This document shows, piece after piece, positions 1-5,334 of a stretch of 5,334 nt of DNA (positions are counted from its first letter, which is position 1; the number at the start of each line of letters is the position of its first letter). The DNA lies in assembly GCA_900551345.1 (NCBI GenBank), contig URVP01000113.1, forward strand, positions 1 through 5,334. The letters are read 5' to 3'. The position numbers were made by a program, and so were the translations under genes. The notes below the pieces were generated by a model that worked only from the letters and a program-made list of their open reading frames with translations, ran no database searches and was not told the origin of the DNA. The DNA is from an uncultured Eubacteriales bacterium (GTDB lineage: Bacteria > Bacillota > Clostridia > Monoglobales > UMGS1388).

Positions 1-398
1 ATCATATCGCCTCTTATGTAGTCTATTTTTATATTCCCTCTGTCAAGATATTCAACAAATGCCCCTGTACCCAGTGCAAAGGTTTGCTCCAGCAGCCTAT
101 TGCTCCTTACATGGAAATTGTTTTTATCAAGAATTTTCATAATAAGCCCTGAAATTCTTTCGTCGGAGATGTTGATTTTTACCTTTTCGTTTAACAGTAT
201 ATTTGCCCAGTCTTCGCACAGCTTTTTAGCCATCCCCAAGGAATACCGCTCTCTTTTAATTTTCCGCTTTCCGTTAAATTGTGAGTAAGTGTGGAAGTTT
301 TCATTTTTTCCTTTATACCATTCAAGCCAATCTTTCATTGTGTTGTAGAAATTATCGCTTAAAGCGTTGTACCCTTGATCAATCAAATAATCTTTCAT
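1..398 (-). CDS. Phage portal protein, N-terminal part (cut by window edge)
   Basis: The ATG is at 398-396 and the frame stays open for 132 codons to the left edge, so only the N-terminus is seen; portals of this type are usually about 400-500 residues. A portal is the dodecameric ring at one head vertex through which the terminase pumps DNA and onto which the tail is built. The visible part starts MKDYLIDQGYNALSDNFYN and contains a charged WLEWYKGK segment (about residues 24-31), then GMAKKLCEDWANILLNEKV (about 55-73), and later LLEQTFALGTGAFVEYLD (about 101-118). As I recall it, this pattern is typical of the SPP1 gp6/A118-like portal family in Firmicutes phages. A ribosome binding site AAGGAGT lies at 414-408, 9 nt before the ATG. 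The gene follows the large terminase by 27 nt on the same strand, the standard phage order, which independently supports the call. No frameshift is seen in the visible part. Confidence 0.82.
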   Translation of the reverse strand, partial: MKDYLIDQGYNALSDNFYNTMKDWLEWYKGKNENFHTYSQFNGKRKIKRERYSLGMAKKLCEDWANILLNEKVKINISDERISGLIMKILDKNNFHVRSNRLLEQTFALGTGAFVEYLDRGNIKIDYIRGDM

Positions 399-425
399 AT
401 TAATTTAACTCCTTTATATCATTTT

Positions 426-1664
426 TTAAATTTGCAGCATATCATTCATATTTGTTTCTGCACTGTACTCCAATGCGTCAAGGCTGTCTATATTAACCGT
501 GCCGTCGTCAAGCCTTTTGTCCTCTGTTGCCGTTTGGTTCCAAACTGCATTTTCAAGTGCATCTATAAGCTCCGGACAGCTTTCTGTAACAAAAAAACGT
601 TTATGAGACATAAGGTAATTGAAGAAACATATCCTATCGTTTATTCTTCCTTTTTTTGCAGGACGCACATCTACCGGCAGATTTTCGTGTATCACGGCGT
701 TTGTAAGACCTTGTATAAGAGTGGTTTCTGCACTGTCGCAGAAAATTTCATACAAAGGGTATCTTTTCAGCTGTTTTTTTACAAATTTAATAAAGCTTTT
801 TTCAAGTTCCATGGGAGAAATTTTGCCCTTGTGGTAAAATTCATCAATGGCAGTTATGTTTTTAAGCCCTTTTGAAAATCCCGTGCATACAAAGCTGTGT
901 GCGGATTTGTTACCTCCGAAATCTACACCTATGGTTACATATTCAATATCTTCAGGAGGTTTTTTAAGAATGAATTTTTCGGGTCCGTCTGCAAAAAGCG
1001 GATACACGCATCCTTCGGCAGCTTTCCATTTGCCAAGTATAAATCGGTCGTAATACACTCCGGTATACTCCTTTTTTATGTTTTCTATGTAATCTTTTTT
1101 CAAAAAGCTGTTATCATCTATAAGAAACGGTATAACCAGCATATCAAGACTTTCTGCACGGTCGATATAATTCTTTTTAAGCCAATGATTGGGATTGTCC
1201 GGGTTTGTGGTGGCAAAGAGCTTTGCACCTTCTACGCTTAGACGGGAAAGAAGCATTGTAAAGAAATCCTCATTAAAAAGAGATACTTCATCACAGTAAG
1301 CCCCGGTAAGAGTCATGCCTCTTATCTTGTTTTCAGCGGACATATCGTTTACGCCTTCAAAAAAAACTCGCCTGCCGAAAAGCAAGCCTTCTTTTTTTGC
1401 TAAAGAATATGAAAAATTGCTTTCGCCTACAAGGCTTATAAGTTGGTCAAAGGTGTTTCTTCTCAGCGTAGTAAGTGTTTTTGCTACCATAAGATAATGT
1501 CCGTCCTCCGGCATTGTGGCAACCCAGAATGCCCAAAGCACAAGACTTACCCATGTTTTTCCCGAACGCACGCTCCCCTCCAGCAGATTGATTCTTTTCA
1601 GACGGTCGGTTTGCCAAAGACGCATAAGCTGAATCTGCTTGTCCGTGAAAAGTTTATCCGCCAT
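426..1664 (-). CDS. terL: Phage terminase large subunit (PBSX-type, terminase_6 family)
   Basis: This 412-residue protein is the motor of DNA packaging: an ATPase that translocates phage DNA into the prohead and a nuclease that cuts the concatemer. The N-terminal ATPase shows Walker A GSVRSGKT at residues 30-37, Walker B with acidic pair D125-E126 in GAYCDEV, and the coupling motif ATTNP at 151-155. A GKW motif at 211-213 follows the ATPase. The C-terminal RNase H-like nuclease has the expected acidic residues: D248 in GVDFG, D310 in FCDSA, and D393/D396 in the DSLDALEY segment near the end. Length and motif order match complete PBSX/SPP1-type large subunits, and nothing appears broken. The ATG at 1664 overlaps the upstream small gene by 11 nt in another frame. 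An AGGAGG sequence at 1682-1677 lies 12 nt ahead, a slightly long but usable spacing. The portal gene follows downstream. Coupled translation from the upstream gene is likely. Confidence 0.95.
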   Translation of the reverse strand: MADKLFTDKQIQLMRLWQTDRLKRINLLEGSVRSGKTWVSLVLWAFWVATMPEDGHYLMVAKTLTTLRRNTFDQLISLVGESNFSYSLAKKEGLLFGRRVFFEGVNDMSAENKIRGMTLTGAYCDEVSLFNEDFFTMLLSRLSVEGAKLFATTNPDNPNHWLKKNYIDRAESLDMLVIPFLIDDNSFLKKDYIENIKKEYTGVYYDRFILGKWKAAEGCVYPLFADGPEKFILKKPPEDIEYVTIGVDFGGNKSAHSFVCTGFSKGLKNITAIDEFYHKGKISPMELEKSFIKFVKKQLKRYPLYEIFCDSAETTLIQGLTNAVIHENLPVDVRPAKKGRINDRICFFNYLMSHKRFFVTESCPELIDALENAVWNQTATEDKRLDDGTVNIDSLDALEYSAETNMNDMLQI

Positions 1665-1920
1665 TATCAGTTTTGTCCTCCTTTTGTTTAAGCGCGTTTA
1701 TCAGTTCAATAATCTGTCCCGTATTGCTGCTTTCATGTACTTTTGCAAACTTGTCAATCAGTGAACATATTGCCGAAGCTAGCTGATTAAGCGGAGCTGC
1801 CTCCACCCTTTCCTGCTTTGACATTTCGTCCAGATAATAGTCAAGCATTTTGCATATCTGACCGTTTTTTGTTTCCATATACTCTGTTACGCTTTTTGTT
1901 TTTTTTCTTCTTGGCGCCAC
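1654..1920 (-). CDS. Small phage protein, probable terminase small subunit (GTG start)
   Basis: This 88-residue protein is encoded directly ahead of, and overlapping by 11 nt, the large terminase gene. That position is normally held by the small terminase subunit, which recognises the phage pac/cos site and hands DNA to the large subunit. I do not recognise the family firmly from sequence. Visible features are a basic N-terminus (MAPRRKKTK), a mixed-charge helical middle (about residues 22-42), a hydrophobic helix LNQLASAICSLIDKF (44-58) and a C-terminal IIELINALK followed by a polar tail. The LASAI-x3-IDK pattern resembles the oligomerisation region of some small terminases (my recollection), but there is no clear N-terminal helix-turn-helix and the protein is shorter than most. 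The GTG at 1920-1918 is the only start in this frame near a good ribosome binding site; an in-frame stop lies just upstream. It could instead be a small accessory phage protein. Confidence 0.6.
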   Translation of the reverse strand: MAPRRKKTKSVTEYMETKNGQICKMLDYYLDEMSKQERVEAAPLNQLASAICSLIDKFAKVHESSNTGQIIELINALKQKEDKTDNGG

Positions 1921-1926
1921 ACTGCA

Positions 1927-1936
1927 TCACCTCTTT
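1927..1936 (-). promoter_or_regulatory. Ribosome binding site fixing the GTG start of the small terminase gene
   Basis: Read on the minus strand this is AAAGAGGTGA, a long match to the 16S anti-Shine-Dalgarno sequence, ending 6 nt before the GTG at 1920. An ATG at 1927-1925 is in a different frame, and a TGA closes the coding frame just upstream of the GTG. The GTG is therefore the supported start. Confidence 0.7.
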
Positions 1937-1944
1937 TCAAGGCA

Positions 1945-1974
1945 ATTATACTTTTAGTGGTTAAATCATTTCAC
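1945..1974 (-). promoter_or_regulatory. Possible sigma-A promoter for the phage packaging genes
   Basis: On the minus strand a perfect -10 box TATAAT lies at 1950-1945. At 18 nt upstream is GTGAAA (1974-1969), a 4-of-6 match to the -35 consensus. Transcription would start near 1938, leaving a leader just long enough for the ribosome binding site of the small terminase gene. The -35 part is weak, and AT-rich DNA yields such matches by chance, so this is a candidate only. The -35 half lies inside an imperfect dyad at 1969-1987. Confidence 0.3.
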
Positions 1975-1987
1975 ATCAAATATGAAA
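1969..1987. repeat. Imperfect 19-bp inverted repeat upstream of the terminase genes
   Basis: The sequence TTTCAcATcaaATaTGAAA has 8-nt arms with one mismatched pair around a 3-nt centre. It sits between the DUF421 stop codon and the small terminase gene and overlaps the possible -35 box. It is too AT-rich and lacks the T-run needed for a convincing terminator in either direction, so a protein-binding site is more likely if it has any function. Chance occurrence in AT-rich DNA cannot be excluded. Confidence 0.3.
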
Positions 1988-1999
1988 GAGCATATATTT

Positions 2000-2704
2000 T
2001 TATTGAAAAACATCATTGTTTTGTCTCCAATTTTGCTTTTTATATATCCTTAAGTCCCTTCCGTCCGAGCAGGCAAGAAATACTTGATTTAACTCTTTTA
2101 TATTTTCTTTTGCAAGCTTATTTTTCAGCCACTTTTCATCACGGGATATTTCTTTTAGATTCTCAGTTAACACATCGCCGTCGGATATAACTGTACAAAA
2201 AGGTTTTTCAGACGGAACATTAAGATTGTTGTCAGCAGGTCTTACCGGTCGGTATTCTGCCTTGGGCAGAAATGTTATACGCCCGTTCGCCTCCAAAAAT
2301 GCATAATCTATTTCGTTTATATCGAAGTATCCGTTAACCCGGCTCTGAATAAGAAATTCATTTATGTCAACTTTTGCTTTTTTGAAATTCTTTTCATACA
2401 AATTACCTTTGCTCATAAGCGTTATGGTTTTACCCAGTATAATGCGTCGTATTCTTTTTGATTTTTCCGTAATAATTGTTAAAAAATATGATGCGGCGGC
2501 ATAAACTATCATGGCTGTCAACGGATAGATAAAATCTTTATCAGGACTTGATGACATTTCTGCCGCTATGGAACCTATGGTGATTCCAACTATATAATCA
2601 AAAAAATTAAGTTCGCTTATCTGCCTGTTGCCCATAATCTTTGTCAAAATAAACAAAACTATAAGAGAAGCTGATGCCATAAGTATGCTTCTTAAAAAAT
2701 CCAT
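2000..2704 (-). CDS. DUF421 / YetF-family membrane protein
   Basis: This 234-residue integral membrane protein belongs to the DUF421 family (YetF, YkjA and YdfS of Bacillus subtilis). The biochemical role is not settled. I recall that related proteins, including the DUF421-DUF1657 '2Duf' protein of spoVA2mob elements, influence spore membrane properties and resistance. Numbered from the ATG, hydrophobic segments lie at about 4-23, 34-50 and 58-79. The conserved signature TKIMGNRQISELN is at 21-33, and DYIVGITIGSIAAEM follows in the second segment. A soluble domain from about 87 carries the family pattern VNGYFDINEIDYAFLEANG (123-141) and ends with a degenerate repeat of it (ENIKELNQVFLACSDGRDL). 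Length is normal and both ends look intact. A GTG at 2713-2711 would add three residues, but it falls inside the ribosome binding site, so the ATG at 2704 is preferred. It is transcribed away from the hydrogenase-type operon, and its 3' end is 79 nt from the phage genes. Confidence 0.9.
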   Translation of the reverse strand: MDFLRSILMASASLIVLFILTKIMGNRQISELNFFDYIVGITIGSIAAEMSSSPDKDFIYPLTAMIVYAAASYFLTIITEKSKRIRRIILGKTITLMSKGNLYEKNFKKAKVDINEFLIQSRVNGYFDINEIDYAFLEANGRITFLPKAEYRPVRPADNNLNVPSEKPFCTVISDGDVLTENLKEISRDEKWLKNKLAKENIKELNQVFLACSDGRDLRIYKKQNWRQNNDVFQ

Positions 2705-2708
2705 AACA

Positions 2709-2715
2709 ATCACCC
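2709..2715 (-). promoter_or_regulatory. Ribosome binding site deciding the DUF421 start
   Basis: On the minus strand GGGTGAT lies 4 nt before the ATG at 2704. As part of an anti-Shine-Dalgarno match (GGTGAT) it is correctly spaced for that ATG. The alternative GTG start at 2713-2711 overlaps this site and has no ribosome binding site of its own. Confidence 0.5.
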
Positions 2716-2823
2716 GGTATTATTGTTTCCGTTTGTGAATACATAATTCGCAATTAATAGCTTTTTTTGTGATGAACAAAGAGGAAATATGTAAAAAAAT
2801 AAAATCTGTATAAATGTTTTATA

Positions 2824-2852
2824 TTGACAAACGAAACATCATATTATATAAT
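2824..2852 (+). promoter_or_regulatory. Consensus sigma-A promoter of the NuoE/NuoF operon
   Basis: TTGACA at 2824-2829 and TATAAT at 2847-2852 are separated by exactly 17 nt, a full match to the housekeeping promoter consensus. Transcription should start near 2859, giving a 5' leader of roughly 53 nt before the ATG at 2912. It implies strong basal expression of the redox operon, consistent with a central fermentative role. The 207-nt divergent region from 2705 to 2911 also holds short AT-rich dyads (for example TTTGT-5 nt-ACAAA at 2766-2780). I found no equally clear promoter for the DUF421 gene on the other strand. Confidence 0.85.
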
Positions 2853-2856
2853 TTAA

Positions 2857-2890
2857 TTTGTGCGTATAAATCATTTTTTGTGCATATAGA
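2857..2890 (+). repeat. Two direct copies of a 14-bp motif at the transcription start and leader
   Basis: TTTGTGCRTATARA occurs at 2857-2870 and again at 2877-2890. The copies differ at one position in TGCGTATA versus TGCATATA and at one more near the end. The period is 20 nt, about two helical turns, so a protein could bind both copies on the same DNA face. The first copy covers the predicted transcription start and the second lies in the leader ahead of the ribosome binding site. The second copy is also part of an imperfect dyad TTGTgcATATagACAA (2878-2893). This arrangement suits a repressor site, but no regulator can be named from sequence. Confidence 0.45.
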
Positions 2891-2897
2891 CAATTTG

Positions 2898-2906
2898 GGA
2901 GGAGGG
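2898..2906 (+). promoter_or_regulatory. Ribosome binding site of the NuoE-like gene
   Basis: GGAGGAGGG contains a complete AGGAGG at 2900-2905, 6 nt before the ATG at 2912. It is a strong site and fixes the start codon, in keeping with the strong promoter upstream. Confidence 0.8.
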
Positions 2907-2911
2907 CTATT

Positions 2912-3400
2912 ATGGCTCGTTTAAGTGATACGGCGGTTGCATCTATCAATAAAATATGTGATAGATATATTGATGAAAAAACGCCGCTCATGATGATTTT
3001 AAGCGACATACAGAAGGAATACGGATATATTCCTCTGGAAGTGCAGGAGATAGTTTCCGAAAGGACAGGCCTTTCGGTTGCTGAAATTTACGGTGTGGTT
3101 ACTTTTTACTCTTTCTTTTCATTAAAACCAAAGGGTAAATACATAATCGGCTGCTGTTTGGGTACGGCATGTTATGTAAAAGGTGCACAGCATGTAATTG
3201 ATAAGTTTTCCGAATGTCTCGGTATCGAGGCAGGCGGTACAACCGATGACGGTCTTTTTACTCTTGATGCGCTGCGCTGCATAGGCGCATGCGGTATTGC
3301 TCCGGCCGTTACGATTAACGGTAAAGTATATCCTAAAGTTTCCGCTGATTCAGTTCCGGAAATTATTGAAGAATACCGCAAGCTGGAGGTAATGAAATGA
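2912..3400 (+). CDS. nuoE: NuoE/HydC-like [2Fe-2S] subunit of an NAD(H)-linked hydrogenase-type complex
   Basis: This 162-residue protein is a complete NuoE-family subunit (24-kDa type). It has an N-terminal helical bundle, with the family stretch LSDIQKEYGYIP at about 30-41 and the TGLSVAEIYGVVTFYSFF region at about 52-69. A thioredoxin-like [2Fe-2S] domain follows. The four expected cluster ligands are present as C82-x4-C87 and C123-x3-C127; C81 is an additional cysteine next to the first ligand. In the soluble HydABC and Hnd hydrogenases this subunit partners the flavin/NADH subunit. The gene is first in its operon, behind a consensus promoter, and its TGA overlaps the next ATG (ATGA at 3397-3400), so translation is probably coupled. 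Without membrane genes nearby, a role in respiratory complex I is unlikely. HydC/HndA is the more precise functional name if the third gene is confirmed as HydA. Confidence 0.93.
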   Translation: MARLSDTAVASINKICDRYIDEKTPLMMILSDIQKEYGYIPLEVQEIVSERTGLSVAEIYGVVTFYSFFSLKPKGKYIIGCCLGTACYVKGAQHVIDKFSECLGIEAGGTTDDGLFTLDALRCIGACGIAPAVTINGKVYPKVSADSVPEIIEEYRKLEVMK

Positions 3401-5262
3401 TTAAGACTTTTGAAGAATTAGATAAAAAAATATCCGAGTGCAGTGATAATCTGAGCAAAAAGCTTACCGGAAGCAATGGTAAAAGAGCAATAGTACTCTG
3501 CGGAGGTACAGGCTGTCTTTCTTCAAATTCCGATGAAATTAAATCTAAATTTGAAGAACTTGTTAAAGTGAATTCTATGGAAGATAAGGTTACCGTAAAT
3601 CAGGTTGGCTGTTTCGGTTACTGCTCTCAGGGTCCTTTTGTTAAGATTTATCCCGAAGATACTCTTTACCGTCTTGTTAAGGCAGAAGATGTGGACGAGA
3701 TTTTTGAAAAGGATATAATGAACAATCAAGTTGTTGAAAGACTTCTGTTTGAAGACCCGGAAACTAAAGAAAAGATAGTAAAACAGGATGACATCAACTT
3801 TTATAAAAAGCAGGTTCGTGTTGCTCTTCACGGCTGCGGACAGATAAACCCCGAAGATATAAACGAAGCTTTGGGTGAAGGTGCTTTCCAGGGACTTAGA
3901 AACGCCCTTAAAATGGACAGGGCAGATGTTATTAAAGAAGTGCTTGATTCAGGACTTCGAGGCAGAGGCGGAGGAGGCTTCCCCACCGGCAGAAAGTGGC
4001 AGTTTGCTTATGCTCAGCCCGAAGGGGAAAAATATGTAGTATGTAACGGTGACGAAGGCGATCCCGGTGCTTTTATGGACCGTTCAATACTTGAGGGTAA
4101 TCCCCTTGCAGTTATTGAAGGTATGGTTATCGCAGGATATGCAATAGGTGCACAGAATGGTTACTTCTATGTCCGTGCTGAATATCCTATTGCCGTTAAC
4201 AGGCTTAAAATTGCTATTGCTCAGGCTGAAGAATTGGGACTTCTTGGCGATAATATACTTGGCACCGATTTTAGTTTCAGAGTGCATTTAAGACTCGGTG
4301 CAGGTGCTTTTGTGTGCGGTGAGGAAACAGCACTTCTTAATTCAATCGAAGGCCAGAGAGGTATGCCCAGACCCAGACCTCCTTTCCCGGCAGTAAAAGG
4401 TTTGTGGGAAAAGCCGACAATTATAAATAATGTAGAAACACTTGCAAGCGTTCCTTATATTCTTCGTAACGGAGCGGCAAAATTTGCTTCCTACGGAACA
4501 GAGAGATCAAGAGGTACTAAGGTATTTGCCCTGGGCGGCAAAATTAATAATGTAGGACTTGTTGAAGTACCCATGGGTACAACTCTTCGTGAACTTATAT
4601 ATGATATAGGCGGCGGAATCCCCAACGGTAAAAAGTTTAAAGCAATACAGACCGGCGGACCTTCCGGCGGCTGTCTTACCGAAGCGGATCTTGATACACC
4701 TATCGATTTTGACAACCTTGTTGCCAAAGGCTCAATGATGGGCTCAGGCGGAGCCATTGTTATGGACGAGGATAACTGCATGGTTGATGTTGCTAAGTTC
4801 TATATGGAATTTATCTGTGATGAATCCTGCGGAAAATGTACGCCTTGTCGTGTTGGCACTAAGCGTATGCTCGAAATACTTACTAAAATTACTGAAGGTA
4901 AAGCTGATATGAACGATTTGGACCAGCTTGAAGAACTCAGCCGCACCATAAAGAGCGGTTCACTTTGCGGTCTTGGTCAGACTTCCGCTAACCCGGTTAT
5001 TTCTACTCTTACACATTTCAGAGATGAATATATAGCTCATATTGTTGATAAAGAATGTCCTGCTAAAGTCTGTAAGAAGCTTACCAGCTACTATGTTGAA
5101 GCTGATAAGTGTAAAAAGTGCAGTCTTTGTGCAAGACAATGTCCTGTTGGAGCTATTACGGGTGTTGTAGGTAAAGAACCTTTTGTAATTGACCAGAGTA
5201 AGTGTATTAAGTGCGGTATGTGTCTTGCTTCATGTAAGTTCGGCGCAATCGTTAAGAGATAA
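3397..5262 (+). CDS. nuoF: NuoF/HydB-like flavin and iron-sulfur subunit, NADH-binding
   Basis: This 621-residue protein is the NAD(H)- and FMN-binding subunit expected to exchange electrons between NADH, ferredoxin and the catalytic partner. Domain order: an N-terminal thioredoxin-like [2Fe-2S] domain with C35-x4-C40 and C72-x3-C76; the FMN/NADH core with GLRGRGGGGFPTG (186-198), CNGDEGDPGAFMDR (216-229), GAGAFVCGEETALL (301-314) and PRPRPPFP (324-331); the [4Fe-4S] site ESCGKCTPCR (C478, C481, C484) with C524 in SLCGLG; then a C-terminal ferredoxin-like domain with C572/575/578/582 and C603/606/609/613. Plain complex I NuoF lacks the two added end domains. This architecture and length fit HydB of bifurcating [FeFe]-hydrogenases. 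CPAKVC (554-559) just before the ferredoxin domain may form the hinge metal site described for HydB structures (inference). GGAGGT at 3385-3390 lies 6 nt before the ATG, which overlaps the previous stop. The next gene starts 14 nt downstream. Confidence 0.95.
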   Translation: MIKTFEELDKKISECSDNLSKKLTGSNGKRAIVLCGGTGCLSSNSDEIKSKFEELVKVNSMEDKVTVNQVGCFGYCSQGPFVKIYPEDTLYRLVKAEDVDEIFEKDIMNNQVVERLLFEDPETKEKIVKQDDINFYKKQVRVALHGCGQINPEDINEALGEGAFQGLRNALKMDRADVIKEVLDSGLRGRGGGGFPTGRKWQFAYAQPEGEKYVVCNGDEGDPGAFMDRSILEGNPLAVIEGMVIAGYAIGAQNGYFYVRAEYPIAVNRLKIAIAQAEELGLLGDNILGTDFSFRVHLRLGAGAFVCGEETALLNSIEGQRGMPRPRPPFPAVKGLWEKPTIINNVETLASVPYILRNGAAKFASYGTERSRGTKVFALGGKINNVGLVEVPMGTTLRELIYDIGGGIPNGKKFKAIQTGGPSGGCLTEADLDTPIDFDNLVAKGSMMGSGGAIVMDEDNCMVDVAKFYMEFICDESCGKCTPCRVGTKRMLEILTKITEGKADMNDLDQLEELSRTIKSGSLCGLGQTSANPVISTLTHFRDEYIAHIVDKECPAKVCKKLTSYYVEADKCKKCSLCARQCPVGAITGVVGKEPFVIDQSKCIKCGMCLASCKFGAIVKR

Positions 5263-5276
5263 GGGAGGGAAAACTA

Positions 5277-5334
5277 ATGGCTAAAATAAACATAAAAATA
5301 GAAGGTGTTCCCTATCAGGTGGAAGAAGGCTTGA
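5277..5334 (+). CDS. Start of a NuoG/HydA-type subunit (probable [FeFe]-hydrogenase), cut by window edge
   Basis: Only 19 codons are visible: MAKINIKIEGVPYQVEEGL. A beta-strand, then a turn with a glycine, then a V-x-EG motif is how the N-terminal [2Fe-2S] ferredoxin domain of HydA, NuoG and NuoG-like formate dehydrogenases begins. GGGAGG at 5263-5268 lies 8 nt ahead of the ATG, and the gap to the previous stop is 14 nt, so it belongs to the same operon. In Firmicutes the third gene after NuoE-like and HydB-like genes is most often the [FeFe]-hydrogenase catalytic subunit, which would make this HydA. A formate dehydrogenase alpha subunit or a stand-alone NuoG-like electron carrier is also possible. 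No catalytic H-cluster motif is in view, so the enzyme type is inferred from context only. Confidence 0.75.
   Translation, partial: MAKINIKIEGVPYQVEEGL

Noticed and set aside
375..875. Plus-strand open frame of 166 codons antisense to the 3' half of the terminase gene
   Set aside because: It lies wholly opposite a well-supported terminase frame with all catalytic motifs. It has no convincing ribosome binding site, and its composition (many Cys, Phe, Tyr, His) is typical of a reverse-strand shadow.
897..1241. Plus-strand open frame of 114 codons antisense to terL
   Set aside because: Same reasoning: antisense to conserved terminase coding sequence, with no ribosome binding site and no recognisable domain.
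2007..2022. AAAACA-TCAT-TGTTTT hairpin considered as the terminator of the DUF421 gene
   Set aside because: The stem is only 6 bp, almost all A-T, lies inside the coding region before the stop codon, and has only a short T-run. It is too weak to call a terminator.
2735..2751. Dyad GTGAAT-ACATA-ATTCGC upstream of the DUF421 gene, considered as a LexA-type or other operator
   Set aside because: It does not match the Gram-positive LexA box and is a short, imperfect palindrome. No promoter could be placed next to it.
2814..2839. ATGTTT/AAACAT inverted repeat spanning the -35 box of the operon promoter
   Set aside because: Six-base arms separated by 14 nt are expected by chance in AT-rich DNA. 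Nothing else supports an operator here.
3523..3831. Minus-strand open frame of 102 codons inside the NuoF-like gene
   Set aside because: It is antisense to the N-terminal [2Fe-2S] domain and linker of a clear gene, Phe/Asn/Ile-rich, with no family signature.
2912..5334. Respiratory complex I (nuo) operon
   Set aside because: The NuoF-like protein has added N-terminal [2Fe-2S] and C-terminal two-cluster ferredoxin domains typical of soluble hydrogenase or formate dehydrogenase modules. The E-F-G-like order starts directly at a promoter, without the A-D genes upstream.

Overview
The window looks like a chromosomal segment of an anaerobic, low-GC Firmicute, probably a gut-type clostridium. The reasons are AT-rich DNA with A/T-rich third codon positions, strong AGGAGG-type ribosome binding sites, a consensus sigma-A promoter, a DUF421/YetF-family membrane protein typical of Firmicutes, and an operon whose first genes match the NADH-oxidising module of cytoplasmic [FeFe]-hydrogenases. 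No RNA gene, CRISPR array, insertion sequence or integrase is visible.

Left third (1-1920, all minus strand): the start of a tailed-phage packaging and head module, read leftwards. A short protein with a GTG start (probable small terminase subunit) overlaps a complete large terminase subunit. That is followed after 27 nt by the first 132 codons of a portal protein, which runs off the left edge. This is the canonical TerS-TerL-portal order of a siphophage-like prophage, and the two complete genes are intact.

Middle (1921-2911): a 79-nt gap, then a complete minus-strand DUF421/YetF-type membrane protein, then a 207-nt divergent intergenic region. The DUF421 gene is most simply a host gene. If so, the phage DNA ends abruptly at the terminase, with no early, replication or integration genes on that side. 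This is the most unusual aspect of the layout.

Right half (2912-5334, plus strand): a tightly packed operon starting from a perfect TTGACA-17 nt-TATAAT promoter. A NuoE/HydC-like [2Fe-2S] subunit overlaps, by ATGA, a 621-residue NuoF/HydB-like subunit. The latter carries an N-terminal [2Fe-2S] domain, a FMN/NADH core and a C-terminal pair of [4Fe-4S] motifs. After 14 nt comes the first 19 codons of a third gene whose start resembles the NuoG-like ferredoxin domain of HydA or of a formate dehydrogenase. Together these are expected to form a soluble complex that moves electrons between NAD(H), ferredoxin and, probably, H2. It is not respiratory complex I.

I see no clearly novel system. The points worth checking are the prophage edge at the terminase, the repeat and dyad just downstream of the hydrogenase-type promoter, and the identity of the small protein ahead of TerL.
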